Numbered from the stretch's first letter, positions 39,911 through 49,330 are shown. The stretch: DNA of 64,000 bases from Fibrobacter succinogenes (GCA_902794535.1 CADBHQ010000004.1:1-64000), one strand, 5' to 3'. Numbers and translations: made by a program. The notes: a model not told the origin generated them from the sequence alone.

Positions 39911-41687
39911 TTTCGCCTCCTTCATTATCCTTGGAATTGTCGAGGGTCCATGTGACAGACTGCTGGTATTCGGCCCACATCTTGGCATAAATGCCGTTCT
40001 TTTCAAGCAATTCGCTGTGCGTTCCGCGTTCAGCGATTTCGCCTTCTTCAACAACGATAATCTGGTCGGCGTTCACCACGCTTGTAAGCCTGTGGGCGAT
40101 CATCAACACGGTCTTGCCTGCGGCAAGCTTGTGCAAGGCTTCTTGAATCAGGCGTTCGTTTTCGGGGTCAGCAAAGGCGGTTGCCTCGTCGAGCACAACG
40201 ATGGGGGCGTTCTTCAAGATGGCGCGCGCAAGTACCACTCGCTGCTGCTCGCCACCCGAAAGATAAGTTCCCTTGCTTCCGATAACGGTATTAATGCCAG
40301 CAGGCAACTTGTCAATGATTTCGCGGCACTGCGCAAGATCAAGCGCCTTGTTTACCTGCTCGAGAGTTGCATCGGGCATGCCGTAACGAACGTTGTCCAA
40401 AATGCTCATCTTGAAAAGGCGCGTATTCTGGAACACGAACGAAACGTTCTTCATCAGTTCCTTCGGGTCAATCTGCTTTACGGGAACACCGCCAATGGTA
40501 ATCTCGCCGCTATCGACGTCAAAGAAGCGCGGTAGGAGTTTTGCGATCGTGCTCTTGCCGCCGCCCGAAGGCCCGACAAGTGCTACCGTGTGGCCCGCCG
40601 GTACTGTGAGCGAAATGTCGCTCAATACCTGCTTGTCGGTATCGGGATAGGTGAAGTTCACGTTCTGGAATTCCACATCGAACTTTTGCATCGGTACCGG
40701 ATTTTGGCAAACCTCCAAATCCTTGGTGCGGGCGATATCGTTGATACGGTCAACCGCGATTCCCGCCTGGTTCGTGGCATTGCTCAGGTACATGCTGCGC
40801 ATCACGCATTGCGAGAACAGCGGTGTTACCAACACGTAAATCATCATGTTCACGATGGTGAGTTTTACATCGCCGTCGTTACCGATAATGAGCGCTGCCG
40901 TCGGCACCAGGAACAGTACGAATCCGTTCACGAGAATCGTGTAGATGCAGTAAGGGACCTTCCAGTTGTTGGAATAGGCTGTGACCATCTTGTGGTAAGT
41001 CACGATGCTGTTGTAGAAACTCTTGAATGAAAAAATCGTCTGCTGGAAAACCTTGACTACGGGAATTCCGCGCACGTATTCCACTGCTTCGGAGTTCATC
41101 TCTTCAAGGGCCTGCATGTAGCGTTCCATGAACTTGGTTCCCCTGCGGCCAAGGGTACCCAAAATGAACAAGGCGTAGGCGATAGGCACCAAAGAGGCAA
41201 GGCCGAGTCGCCAATCGAAAACGAACATCATCACAAGCGCCACGATGGGAATCAGGATGGTGCCCGAAATATCGGGCATTTCGTGCGCGACGAAGGTGTG
41301 CGTAATTGCAGCATTGTCGTCGATAATCTTGCGGAGTTTGCCGGTCGGGTTCTTGTCGAAAAATCCAAGCGGAGCTGACATCAACTTTTTCATGGCGAAT
41401 CGACGCAGGTCGCCTTCGAGCCTGAATGCTACCATGTGCGAGCAAGCGAGGGCCGCAAAGTAGAGCAATACGCTTGTGACCGAGGCGAGAACCGCTCCGA
41501 TGGAGTAGTCAAAAATCTTGATGTTCGTCATGTCACCGCCAGAGATAACCTCGCGGACAATGAGCCATATCAGTAAAAACGGCACGAGCCCCGCGATGGC
41601 GCTCAATGCCGAGAGAATCAATGCTAGCGGGAACAGCGGCTTTCGCGAACCCATGTAAGCGAAGAGTTTAGAGAATGTCTTTTTCAT
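39903..41687 (-). CDS. ABC transporter permease/ATPase, siderophore-type, subunit 1
   Basis: A 594-residue half transporter with an N-terminal six-helix permease and a C-terminal ATPase: Walker A GPSGGGKST, signature LSGGEQQRVVLARAIL, Walker B IVVLDEATAFADPENE. It overlaps the following half transporter by 8 bases, so the two probably form a heterodimer. The gene lies 75 bp downstream of an AraC-type regulator on the same strand, as in the Yersinia ybtA-ybtPQ cluster. The substrate is unknown; ferric siderophore uptake is the leading inference. Confidence 0.83.
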   Translation of the reverse strand: MKKTFSKLFAYMGSRKPLFPLALILSALSAIAGLVPFLLIWLIVREVISGGDMTNIKIFDYSIGAVLASVTSVLLYFAALACSHMVAFRLEGDLRRFAMKKLMSAPLGFFDKNPTGKLRKIIDDNAAITHTFVAHEMPDISGTILIPIVALVMMFVFDWRLGLASLVPIAYALFILGTLGRRGTKFMERYMQALEEMNSEAVEYVRGIPVVKVFQQTIFSFKSFYNSIVTYHKMVTAYSNNWKVPYCIYTILVNGFVLFLVPTAALIIGNDGDVKLTIVNMMIYVLVTPLFSQCVMRSMYLSNATNQAGIAVDRINDIARTKDLEVCQNPVPMQKFDVEFQNVNFTYPDTDKQVLSDISLTVPAGHTVALVGPSGGGKSTIAKLLPRFFDVDSGEITIGGVPVKQIDPKELMKNVSFVFQNTRLFKMSILDNVRYGMPDATLEQVNKALDLAQCREIIDKLPAGINTVIGSKGTYLSGGEQQRVVLARAILKNAPIVVLDEATAFADPENERLIQEALHKLAAGKTVLMIAHRLTSVVNADQIIVVEEGEIAERGTHSELLEKNGIYAKMWAEYQQSVTWTLDNSKDNEGGENV

Positions 41688-41762
41688 AATTGTTTTACGC
41701 GAAGCGTCTTTTTTATCTTTCGTCTTTCGTCTGTAGGCTCGAAGAGCCGTTCTTTCGTCTAA

Positions 41763-42599
41763 TCACGCGACGTTTGTCATCCTGTATTTTTTCCTGTATT
41801 CCTTGGGAGTCATGCCCATCACATCCTGGAAGGCGTGGGCGAACTTGCTCCCGTTATTGTAACCGACTTCGCCTGCGATCTCGAGAATTCCTCGGTCGCA
41901 TTCGCGAAGTTGCTTGGCTGCCAGTTTCATGCGCTCGCGGCGAGCGTAAGTGAATACTGGCAAACCGAACACATTCTTGAAGCAGAGTTTCATTGCGGTA
42001 GGCGGCATGTCAAACTTGTTGGAAAGTTCCTCGATGGTGAAATGACTGTCCATGTTTTCGCAGATAAACGAACGGATGCAGTAGATTTTTTCAATTTGCA
42101 TCGAAGATAAATTGCGTTCGCGGCAAATGGATTCTCGCTGCGTGTCTAGGTTTTTCAGGGTGAGCAAAAGCTCCAAAATGGCGAGCTTGCCGTATTCGGC
42201 CTGCGTGTTTTTCGACTTGTTGTCGATTTTTTCGAAGGCGTTGGCCACTTCTTCTTTAGTGTGGACGATAAACGGTCTACCCGGACGGCACATTTTCTGT
42301 GCGAGCATCTTGATGTCTATCAGGAACCCGGCAAAATGTTCACGAATGTACCTTGTGGATTCTTCGTAGAATAGGATTCGGTCGCCGCAGTAATCGGCGG
42401 AACGCGTTAGCGCTCCCGAAGTCCACGCGTCGTAAACCAGCATTTCTCCTGCCTTCAGCTGATTGCAGGGGAGTGCTCCGCCGGCCCAGCTGATTTGCCC
42501 CTTTCGGCAAAATTCAAGAACCAGGAGCGGATCCCTTTCAAGCGTTGTATGGTAGCACCCGACTTTGTGCAACCATTCAATTCCGTTAATATTCAACAT
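41763..42599 (-). CDS. AraC-family transcriptional regulator
   Basis: A 278-residue regulator with an N-terminal sensing domain (residues 1-170) and a C-terminal AraC DNA-binding domain made of two helix-turn-helix units: EELSNKFDMPPTAMKLCFKNVFG (about residues 195-217) and ILEIAGEVGYNNGSKFAHAFQ (about 240-260), followed by GMTPKEYRKKY. The C-terminal half resembles YbtA/PchR-type regulators that sense ferric siderophores and activate their transporters. The promoter carries an imperfect DtxR-type box overlapping a TTGACG -35-like sequence. Confidence 0.85.
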   Translation of the reverse strand: MLNINGIEWLHKVGCYHTTLERDPLLVLEFCRKGQISWAGGALPCNQLKAGEMLVYDAWTSGALTRSADYCGDRILFYEESTRYIREHFAGFLIDIKMLAQKMCRPGRPFIVHTKEEVANAFEKIDNKSKNTQAEYGKLAILELLLTLKNLDTQRESICRERNLSSMQIEKIYCIRSFICENMDSHFTIEELSNKFDMPPTAMKLCFKNVFGLPVFTYARRERMKLAAKQLRECDRGILEIAGEVGYNNGSKFAHAFQDVMGMTPKEYRKKYRMTNVA

Positions 42600-42679
42600 A
42601 TTTCCCTCAAAAATCTCTTTAAACTGGCTTTGTTAGTCTAGTCTTAAAAAGTAAGCCAAATCTAATTAGTAAACAAAAC

Positions 42680-42693
42680 TTCGTCAAGGCTAA
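42680..42693 (-). promoter_or_regulatory. Imperfect DtxR box at the araC-type promoter
   Basis: Minus strand TTAG-CCTTGA-CGAA, one mismatch from TTAG-N6-CTAA. It overlaps TTGACG (possible -35), with TAGATT about 17 bases further (possible -10). A CTAATTAG half-site lies just beyond. The gap 42600-42911 holds only this divergent regulatory DNA. Confidence 0.5.
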
Positions 42694-42824
42694 TTTTGTG
42701 ACGGCAATAAAAAAATTTTATTGCAAGAATGTCTGAATGGAGTGAAAAATGACTGAACGGAGTTAAAATAAAACGAAAAAGACGATTTCCCCCTTAAAAA
42801 TCCAATCGGATTTTTCCACCTCCG

Positions 42825-42836
42825 TTTGGAGTAGAA
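42825..42836 (+). promoter_or_regulatory. TTTGGAGTAGAA motif before the surface lipoprotein
   Basis: Exact 12-base copy, 75 bases upstream of the start at 42912 and in the same orientation as the gene. Confidence 0.5.
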
Positions 42837-42911
42837 CCGCTCCAGGGACATTTCTAAAATGCTCCGCAAAATTAACAACCGCGGTTTTTCCGCACCATTT
42901 CAGGAGCTAAT

Positions 42912-44249
42912 ATGAAAAAAAGATTCTTGGCGGCGCTCATCGTGTCGCTCGGTATGCTGGTTGCTTGCGACGATTCCTCTTCGGCAAGCTCTGACAACGA
43001 AAAGGAACTTTCCAGTTCTTCGACTGAAAAGTCTGGCAGCAAGGACAAATCTAGCAGCAGTAAGGGCAAGTCTAGCAGTAGCGAAGCTAAATCTAGCGAT
43101 AGCAAGGACGCCTCTAGCAGTTCTAAGAAAGAAGAGAAGGGTGAATACAAGCGTGAATTCGCAACATCGATTGCTTCGGGCGAAACGATGTTTATCGGCA
43201 CCATGTCTCTGGACCACACCGGTGATTTGGGCAAGGACTATATCGAAGTCGGCACCCGCGCAGGCGTTGTTTATTACGATGGATCTCTGTTCATTGCGGA
43301 CCTTGACATCGGTTCCATTGCTCGCTACAGCCTCGATGACAATAACAAGATCGGTAAAAAGTCTGCTGAACTTACGCTCGCGGGCGTATGGGCAAACCAT
43401 ATCTACTTCGTGAACGAAGAAAAGGCTTACTTGGGCGGCATGCTCGACTCGCTGCTCATCATCAATCCGAAGACCATGAAGCGCACGGGTGCGATTGACC
43501 TTTCCGAATACAAGGGCGACGATGCGCTCGTGGTAAGCCCGGGTACAGGCGTGATCGTGGATGGTCGCCTCTACGTTGGCCTCTTGCAGAACGTGAGCGA
43601 CTATGCTACCGGTAATACGGCTCAAGTCGCTATCATTGACGTCGAAAAGGATTCCGTGATTGCCGTGGCCGAAGATGACCGCGTTGCTGCTGTGGGCTCT
43701 CTTGATGATTCTCAGAATCAGGCTTTCATCGTCACTGATGGTTACATTTACTGCTACAGTAACGCCTCTTGGGGCTACGCTCCCGGCCAGGTTGACGGTT
43801 TCCTGCGTATCAAGGTGGGTGAAACCAAGTTCGATAAGGATTATGCTTGGCTCGTAACTAAGGAAGTCGCTATCGATGATGTTACCAAGAAGGGTAACTT
43901 CAAGTACCTGAGCCCCACTACCTACGCTAATGGAACTAAGGTTTATGCATTCTTGAATGTGATGGTGGACCTGCAGCAGGTTTGGACCGATATGGATAGC
44001 TACCACAATAACACTTGCAAGCCGGTGGAAATCGATCTCGCCAAGAAGACCATGAAGGCTCTCCCGATTGGCTACTCTTCTAGCTGGGCTAGCTACGGCA
44101 AGTACATTGATGAAGACGGTACCGTGATTTTTGCAGTGTCTACCGAAGAAGACGGCAACGCCTACTTCCGTTATGACCCGAAGACCGGAAAGGCTAAAAA
44201 GATTGCTACAGTGGAACCGATCCCGATGTGGATTGTGCCACTCAAGTAA
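42912..44249 (+). CDS. Surface lipoprotein, beta-propeller-like, next to TonB receptor
   Basis: A 445-residue lipoprotein: signal peptide ending LVAC (Cys 19), a Ser/Lys linker to about residue 75, then a region with repeated short blocks (VVYYDGSLFIADL, GVIVDGRLYVGLL, FIVTDGYIYCYSN, VDGFLRIKV) typical of a beta-propeller. The order lipoprotein then TonB receptor matches the Bacteroides XusB-XusA pair, in which a DUF4374 beta-propeller lipoprotein captures ferric siderophores. Homology to DUF4374 is suggested by layout, not proven. AGGAG precedes the ATG. A terminator follows, and the receptor has its own upstream motif. Confidence 0.75.
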   Translation: MKKRFLAALIVSLGMLVACDDSSSASSDNEKELSSSSTEKSGSKDKSSSSKGKSSSSEAKSSDSKDASSSSKKEEKGEYKREFATSIASGETMFIGTMSLDHTGDLGKDYIEVGTRAGVVYYDGSLFIADLDIGSIARYSLDDNNKIGKKSAELTLAGVWANHIYFVNEEKAYLGGMLDSLLIINPKTMKRTGAIDLSEYKGDDALVVSPGTGVIVDGRLYVGLLQNVSDYATGNTAQVAIIDVEKDSVIAVAEDDRVAAVGSLDDSQNQAFIVTDGYIYCYSNASWGYAPGQVDGFLRIKVGETKFDKDYAWLVTKEVAIDDVTKKGNFKYLSPTTYANGTKVYAFLNVMVDLQQVWTDMDSYHNNTCKPVEIDLAKKTMKALPIGYSSSWASYGKYIDEDGTVIFAVSTEEDGNAYFRYDPKTGKAKKIATVEPIPMWIVPLK

Positions 44250-44293
44250 GAAAAATTCTCCATAAAACCTCAATATCCTCATAAACACAAACT

Positions 44294-44319
44294 TCCGTTC
44301 TTGCTCAGGCGAGAGCGGA
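44294..44319 (+). terminator. Terminator after the surface lipoprotein
   Basis: TCCGTTCTTGC / GCGAGAGCGGA imperfect hairpin followed by TTTTTATTT, 45 bases past the stop. Confidence 0.75.
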
Positions 44320-44370
44320 TTTTTATTTGCTTCGCAAATTCAAAAAACTATTCGGGTTTTTAGCAGCCTA

Positions 44371-44382
44371 TTTGGAGTAGAA
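44371..44382 (+). promoter_or_regulatory. TTTGGAGTAGAA motif before the TonB receptor
   Basis: Exact 12-base copy, preceded by CCTA as at 30421 (feoA). It lies 14 bases before ATG 44397 and 32 before ATG 44415. Confidence 0.5.
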
Positions 44383-44414
44383 TTTTGGGCGAAAAAATGC
44401 TCAATTGCGCTGCG

Positions 44415-46661
44415 ATGAAAAAGATGTTTATTTACAAGGCAGCTACGCTTGCCCTTATATTTGCTACGGTTGGTGCGGTTTCGGTCCGTGCTCAAGATGA
44501 TGAAATTACCTCGATAGACGATTTTCTAGAAGAAACTGCTCCAGAAAATTCGGAGTCTGCCGATGTGTCGAATTCAGATGCTCCTGCACAAGCAAGTGCG
44601 TCGGGGGTTACGCAGCTAGATGAACTTTCGGTGGAATCTGAAATAGAAGCGGAACAAGCGAAGCAGGCCAAAAAGGCCGAATCGGTTGCGACGATTGATG
44701 CTGCTGAAATGCAGAATACCAGCAAGACTGTTTCGAAGGCGGTCAATTCCGCTTCGGGCGTTAAGGTGCGCAAGTCCGGTGGCGTGGGCAGCGAAGGTAA
44801 AATCAACATTCGCGGCATGGAAGGCAAGAATATCAAGGTGCTCGTGAACGGTGTTCCTGTCGAAACACAGGGCAACTTGGGCCTTGACGATATTCCCATT
44901 GATCAGATTGCCGATATCGAGGTCTATAAGGGCTATGTTCCGGCACGTTTTGCAACAGATGGCGCTGGCGGTGCTATCAATATCATTACCAAGAAACGCC
45001 CTGCCAATTCGATTGACGCTTCTTACAGCCTTTCGAGTTTTAATACGCACAAGGCTTCTGTAACGGCGAGCCACTTGGTGGATAGTATTGTGGGTGGCGC
45101 GGGCTTGGAAGTGGGCGTGTCGGGGTATTTTAATCATTCCGACAACGATTACAAATTTACTTCGCCTTATATGAAAAGTTCTACGGGCGAAGACACGAGC
45201 ATTGTTCGCGATCACGACCATTACACCTCTTACAATGTACAGGCTTTTGCAAACTTGATGAATGCTTGGTTTGACCAGGTTTCGCTGGGCGTAAGCTACG
45301 GTGCGTTTGAAAAGGAAATTCAAGGCGATGCAAATCGTATTGTGGACGCAATGTCCGAAGGTTATAATTTCGGTGCGACTTTTGGGCTCGATAAGAAAAA
45401 CATCTTTGTGAAGGACCTGAATTTGGGTAATCATTTTTCGTTCGGATATGGCGAAAATAAAGTCATTGATACGAGCCGAGTGCATTGCCGCAATTGGTAT
45501 AGCTGCGATACCGCCAAGAAGAATGTGGGTGAACTTTCGTCAATGGGACTCCCAAAATTGAGGACTGTTCAGTCGTACGATTTCAATGATTTGCTGAATC
45601 TGGATTATCAGTTCTTCAAGAATCAGATTGTTTACTGGAATACGCTTTTCAGGTATCATAAGGAAGACCCTGAAGATGATGTGGGCTCCGAAATGGTTGG
45701 CTTTAATACGGCCGGTTTCCCTGGAAAGACGATTTCTGTGACGACGGGCCTTTCGCTTGAAGATAATTTCTTTGATTCTAGGTTGCAGAACTTACTTGGT
45801 TTCAAATTTCACTACTTAAAGGCTGAAATTTCTAACACATCGACGAGCTTGTTGCAGCAGGCTTCTGTAGAATCGAACGATTACACGGATTTTAGCTATG
45901 ATGAAAGCTTGATGTTTAGAATTGTAAAACCGCTTTCAATCAAGGGCTCTTACCAGCATGCGGTGCGCTTGCCCACGCCTGACGAACTCTTTGGCGATGG
46001 AGTGCGCGTGAGTGCCGCGACAAACCTCAAACCCGAAGAAGCAGACAATTTTAACGTAGGCCTGTCTCTTGATTTGCAAGAAATCCCGTTGTTTGCACGA
46101 TTCCGATTTGACGGAGACGTATTCTATTCCTATTACAAGAACCGCATCCATTATATGGGAACTTCACAAATGTCGGTGCCTTACTTTAACATGGACCCGA
46201 TTCGCGGCTGGGGCTACGAAGGCGACGCAAAACTCGATGTGAATGAATGGGTGCTGCTCGGGACGAACTGGACTTTCCAGGATTTGCGCAATATCGATTA
46301 TAATGCAAAGCAGGGAATTCTAGAAGATGCAATCATCCCGAACATTCCGCGGTTCTTTATGAATTATATGGCCGAATTCCACATGGGTGATATACTCAAC
46401 AAGAACGATTTTGTCAAGTTCTGGTGGGCCGCAAATTACACCGATGAATACTATTACGGCTGGAAAGTCAGTTCTCGCCAAAGCAGAAAAATCGATGCAT
46501 CGTTCACGCAGGATTTAGGTATTGAATATTCCGTGTGGGAAAACAAACTCGCTTGGAGCTTTGAAGTCGATAACTTTATGGACGAAACCGTTTACGATAA
46601 GTATGGAGAATCTAAACCGGGACGCACTTTCGCGACTAAGATTAGATACAGTTTTAGGTAG
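44415..46661 (+). CDS. TonB-dependent outer-membrane receptor
   Basis: A 748-residue TonB-dependent receptor. Signal peptide MKKMFIYKAATLALIFATVG..., then an acidic, Ala/Ser-rich extension to about residue 70. The plug domain follows (GVKVRKSGGVGSEGKINIRG, VLVNGVPVETQ, IADIEVYKGYVPARFATDGAGGAINIITKK), then a barrel ending in KIRYSFR with a terminal aromatic strand. It imports a large ligand, likely a ferric chelate given the neighbours, powered by TonB/ExbBD such as the set at 22800-24526. In-frame starts also exist at 44385 (TTG) and 44397; none has a clear ribosome binding site. Confidence 0.9.
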   Translation: MKKMFIYKAATLALIFATVGAVSVRAQDDEITSIDDFLEETAPENSESADVSNSDAPAQASASGVTQLDELSVESEIEAEQAKQAKKAESVATIDAAEMQNTSKTVSKAVNSASGVKVRKSGGVGSEGKINIRGMEGKNIKVLVNGVPVETQGNLGLDDIPIDQIADIEVYKGYVPARFATDGAGGAINIITKKRPANSIDASYSLSSFNTHKASVTASHLVDSIVGGAGLEVGVSGYFNHSDNDYKFTSPYMKSSTGEDTSIVRDHDHYTSYNVQAFANLMNAWFDQVSLGVSYGAFEKEIQGDANRIVDAMSEGYNFGATFGLDKKNIFVKDLNLGNHFSFGYGENKVIDTSRVHCRNWYSCDTAKKNVGELSSMGLPKLRTVQSYDFNDLLNLDYQFFKNQIVYWNTLFRYHKEDPEDDVGSEMVGFNTAGFPGKTISVTTGLSLEDNFFDSRLQNLLGFKFHYLKAEISNTSTSLLQQASVESNDYTDFSYDESLMFRIVKPLSIKGSYQHAVRLPTPDELFGDGVRVSAATNLKPEEADNFNVGLSLDLQEIPLFARFRFDGDVFYSYYKNRIHYMGTSQMSVPYFNMDPIRGWGYEGDAKLDVNEWVLLGTNWTFQDLRNIDYNAKQGILEDAIIPNIPRFFMNYMAEFHMGDILNKNDFVKFWWAANYTDEYYYGWKVSSRQSRKIDASFTQDLGIEYSVWENKLAWSFEVDNFMDETVYDKYGESKPGRTFATKIRYSFR

Positions 46662-46667
46662 TTCATT

Positions 46668-46699
46668 CTAACTAAGTTGTATCACTACTAACTAAGTTG
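46668..46699 (+). repeat. Two copies of CTAACTAAGTTG
   Basis: The 12-base unit at 46668-46679 recurs at 46688-46699. The 198-bp gap before the DUF6110 gene also contains several CTAA/TTAG half-sites and an imperfect GGACT...AGTCC hairpin near 46754. These could be metal-regulator half-sites, but the full TTAG-N6-CTAA frame is absent. Confidence 0.5.
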
Positions 46700-46859
46700 C
46701 AAGTTGTCAACTAAATTTCAAATTTGCAACATTGTTAGTCGATTGGAAAGCTTATGGGACTAAGGCTCTAAGTCCGTTTGTTAGTTTGTATGTAAGTTGC
46801 TTTTTGAAGTAAAAAGAGATAGATTTATAGTAACAAACAATCAACAAAAGGAGTAAACT

Positions 46860-47084
46860 ATGTCCGTATGGAAAAATGAAAAGTTCTGGTTGGTGGTGGC
46901 TGGTGCTGTAGGCTCCGCTATTGCAAAGAAAATCCTCAAGGCTCCCAAAACTCGCGAATATGCCGTCAAGGGACTTGCTCAGGGCATGAAGTTCACTGCC
47001 GACGCTAAGGCCACCTTCCAAGACATGAAGGACGAAGCTGCCGACATCTGCAACGACGCAAAGAAAGAAGCAGAAGCGAAGTAA
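46860..47084 (+). CDS. Small DUF6110-like membrane-associated protein
   Basis: A 74-residue protein with one N-terminal hydrophobic segment (FWLVVAGAVGSAIAKKIL, residues 9-26) and a charged helical tail (AKATFQDMKDEAADICNDAKKEAEAK). It matches the DUF6110 type of small protein regularly found directly before heavy-metal P-type ATPases in anaerobes. It has AAAGGAG upstream and ends 3 bp before the ATPase gene, so the two are coupled. A role as accessory subunit or metal chaperone is inferred. Confidence 0.75.
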   Translation: MSVWKNEKFWLVVAGAVGSAIAKKILKAPKTREYAVKGLAQGMKFTADAKATFQDMKDEAADICNDAKKEAEAK

Positions 47085-47087
47085 TCT

Positions 47088-49169
47088 ATGAAATTCACGA
47101 TTGTTTACGACAAGCCGGGGCGAATCCGCTTTCGGGCGGGGGCCTACGCATTTGAAAAAATGCATGAACCGCGCATCCACATGGCATGCGTGAGTGAACC
47201 TTATGTCCAGAAAGCGGTAGTCCATTCGGAAAACGGCGGTATTCTGCTGGAATACGAAGATGGCTATCGTGAACAGGTGATTGATTTCGTTCGAAATCTG
47301 AACATTGCAAATCTTCCGGAAATCGAACCCGATACCGAATATCAGCTGCAGGCTCTTGATACGGATTTCAAGAATAAGCTCGCGTTCATGATTGCGCGGC
47401 GTTACTTGGCCAAGTTGTTTATTCCGGCTCCTATCCGCACGGTGCACCTGATTTACAGGGGCCTCAAGTTTGTGGCTAAGGGCTTGAATTGCCTTGGTGA
47501 AGGAAAGCTTTCTGTCGAGGTGTTAGATGGAGCCGCTATCGGAGCGAGCATCCTGCAGCGCAATTACGAATCGGCGGGAACCATTATGTTCTTGCTGAAC
47601 GTAAGTAGCCTTTTGGAAGATTATACTAAGGCGCGTACCCGCACCGCCCTTACTGCAAGTCTTGCCGTGAAGGTGGACAAGGTGTGGGTTGTTCGCGATG
47701 GTGTCGATGTTCAGGTGCGCATGCAGGACGTTCAGGTGGGCGACCTTGTGCGTGTGCGTTCCGGCAGCATGATTCCGGTGGATGGAACCGTTACCGAAGG
47801 CGACGCCTTTGTGAACGAAGCGACTATGACGGGCGAATCCCAGGCTGTTCATAAGACGGTCGGTAAGTCCGTTTTTGCGGGCACCATCGTAGACGAAGGC
47901 TCGATTGTCGTGTCGGTGCGTGTCGTGAGTGGCAACACCAAGATTCAGAAGATTATCGAGCTTATCGATCGCTCCGAGGACTTGAAGGCTTCTATCCAGA
48001 GCCGTGCTGAACGCTTGGCTGATGGTATTGTGCCGTTCAGTTTCCTCGGTTTCGGGCTCACGCTCTTGTTTACCCGCAACATCACTAAGGCCGTCTCGAT
48101 TCTGATGGTGGATTATTCTTGCGCCATCAAGCTTTCGACCCCGATTTCGGTGATTTCTGCGCTGCGCGAAGCCGCTGACCGCAACATGACCGTGAAGGGC
48201 GGCAAGTACCTGGAAGAATTCGCACTTGCAGACACCGTCATTTTCGACAAGACGGGAACGCTCACCAAGGCGGAACCGAAACTCGAACGCGTGATTCCGT
48301 TCGGAGACCGCAGCGAAGAAGAAATCCTCCGCATTGCGGCCTGCATCGAGGAACATTTCCCGCATAGCATGGCGCGCGCCATTGTGCGCGGGGCCGCCGA
48401 ACGGGGAATCGACCACGAAGAAGAACACGCTGACGTGAAGTACATTGTGGCACATGGAATCGCGACGACTCTCGACGGCGAACGAGCCGTTATCGGTAGC
48501 AAGCATTTCGTCGTCGAAGACGAAAAAATCGCGGTGGGCGAGGCGGAACAGAAAAAGATCGACGAACTCGCCGGAGCCGCATCCGTGATTTACCTTGCCA
48601 TTGGCGGGAACCTTGCGGGCGTACTTTGCATTAGCGATCCTCCGCGTGATGAAGCTGCCGAAGCGGTTCGCATGCTCCGCGAACGCGGAATCAAGCATGT
48701 GGCGATGATTACAGGCGATAGCCAGAAAGCTGCTGAACGTACAGCTCAACTTTTGGGCATTGATACCTTCTTTGCGCAGGTGTTGCCCGAAGACAAGCAC
48801 CACTATGTGGAAAAAATGAAGGCCGAAGGCCGCCGCGTGATTATGGTGGGCGATGGAATCAACGATGCTCCCGCATTGGCCGCCGCGAACGTGTCGGTTG
48901 CTATGAGTGACGCCAGCGATATTGCCCGCGAAACGGCAGATGTGACGCTCCGCAGCGAAGATTTGCGCGATCTCGCCGAACTCCGTACGTTGAGTACTCA
49001 ACTTATGGAACGTATCCAGGCGAATTACCGCTTTATCGTGGCCTTCAACACGTCGTTACTGGCGGCAGGCTTCTTCGGTTTCTTGGCGCCCTCGACCTCG
49101 GCCTTGTTGCACAACCTCTCGACCATGGCGATTTGCGCCAAGAGCATGACCCCGCTAAAACGCGCGTAG
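47088..49169 (+). CDS. P1B-type metal-exporting ATPase
   Basis: A 693-residue heavy-metal P-type ATPase. An N-terminal HMA_2-like segment (KFTIVYDKPGRIRFRAG) lacks the usual CxxC. The actuator motif is TMTGES, the membrane metal site is YSCAIKLSTP with Cys345 (an SC form in place of the CPC of copper/zinc pumps), the phosphorylated Asp is Asp387 in DKTGT, and the hinge is GDGINDAPAL. The SC-type site with this N-terminus is seen in Mn/Fe-type exporters (CtpC-like). Mn2+ or Fe2+ export is therefore inferred. Coupled to the small gene upstream and followed by a terminator. Confidence 0.87.
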   Translation: MKFTIVYDKPGRIRFRAGAYAFEKMHEPRIHMACVSEPYVQKAVVHSENGGILLEYEDGYREQVIDFVRNLNIANLPEIEPDTEYQLQALDTDFKNKLAFMIARRYLAKLFIPAPIRTVHLIYRGLKFVAKGLNCLGEGKLSVEVLDGAAIGASILQRNYESAGTIMFLLNVSSLLEDYTKARTRTALTASLAVKVDKVWVVRDGVDVQVRMQDVQVGDLVRVRSGSMIPVDGTVTEGDAFVNEATMTGESQAVHKTVGKSVFAGTIVDEGSIVVSVRVVSGNTKIQKIIELIDRSEDLKASIQSRAERLADGIVPFSFLGFGLTLLFTRNITKAVSILMVDYSCAIKLSTPISVISALREAADRNMTVKGGKYLEEFALADTVIFDKTGTLTKAEPKLERVIPFGDRSEEEILRIAACIEEHFPHSMARAIVRGAAERGIDHEEEHADVKYIVAHGIATTLDGERAVIGSKHFVVEDEKIAVGEAEQKKIDELAGAASVIYLAIGGNLAGVLCISDPPRDEAAEAVRMLRERGIKHVAMITGDSQKAAERTAQLLGIDTFFAQVLPEDKHHYVEKMKAEGRRVIMVGDGINDAPALAAANVSVAMSDASDIARETADVTLRSEDLRDLAELRTLSTQLMERIQANYRFIVAFNTSLLAAGFFGFLAPSTSALLHNLSTMAICAKSMTPLKRA

Positions 49170-49207
49170 GGCCGCAACCCTCAAAAATCACCTAAATTAT
49201 CAAAAAA

Positions 49208-49239
49208 TGCCCCTGCTCAGAGCTACTTGAGCGGGGGCA
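49208..49239 (+). terminator. Terminator after the P-type ATPase
   Basis: TGCCCC-GCTCA / TGAGC-GGGGCA hairpin followed by CCTTTATT, 39 bases past the stop. Confidence 0.75.
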
Positions 49240-49330
49240 CCTTTATTCCCAAAGAGACACAAAAGAGGGAATTGGATTTTTTGATTCAACCTAGCAAGCC
49301 CGCATCTGAATGCTATGGCAACAATTAGAG

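Noticed and set aside
46662..46859. Mn riboswitch (yybP-type) before the P-type ATPase unit
   Set aside because: No conserved yybP-ykoY core or matching stems could be found; only short repeats and half-sites.
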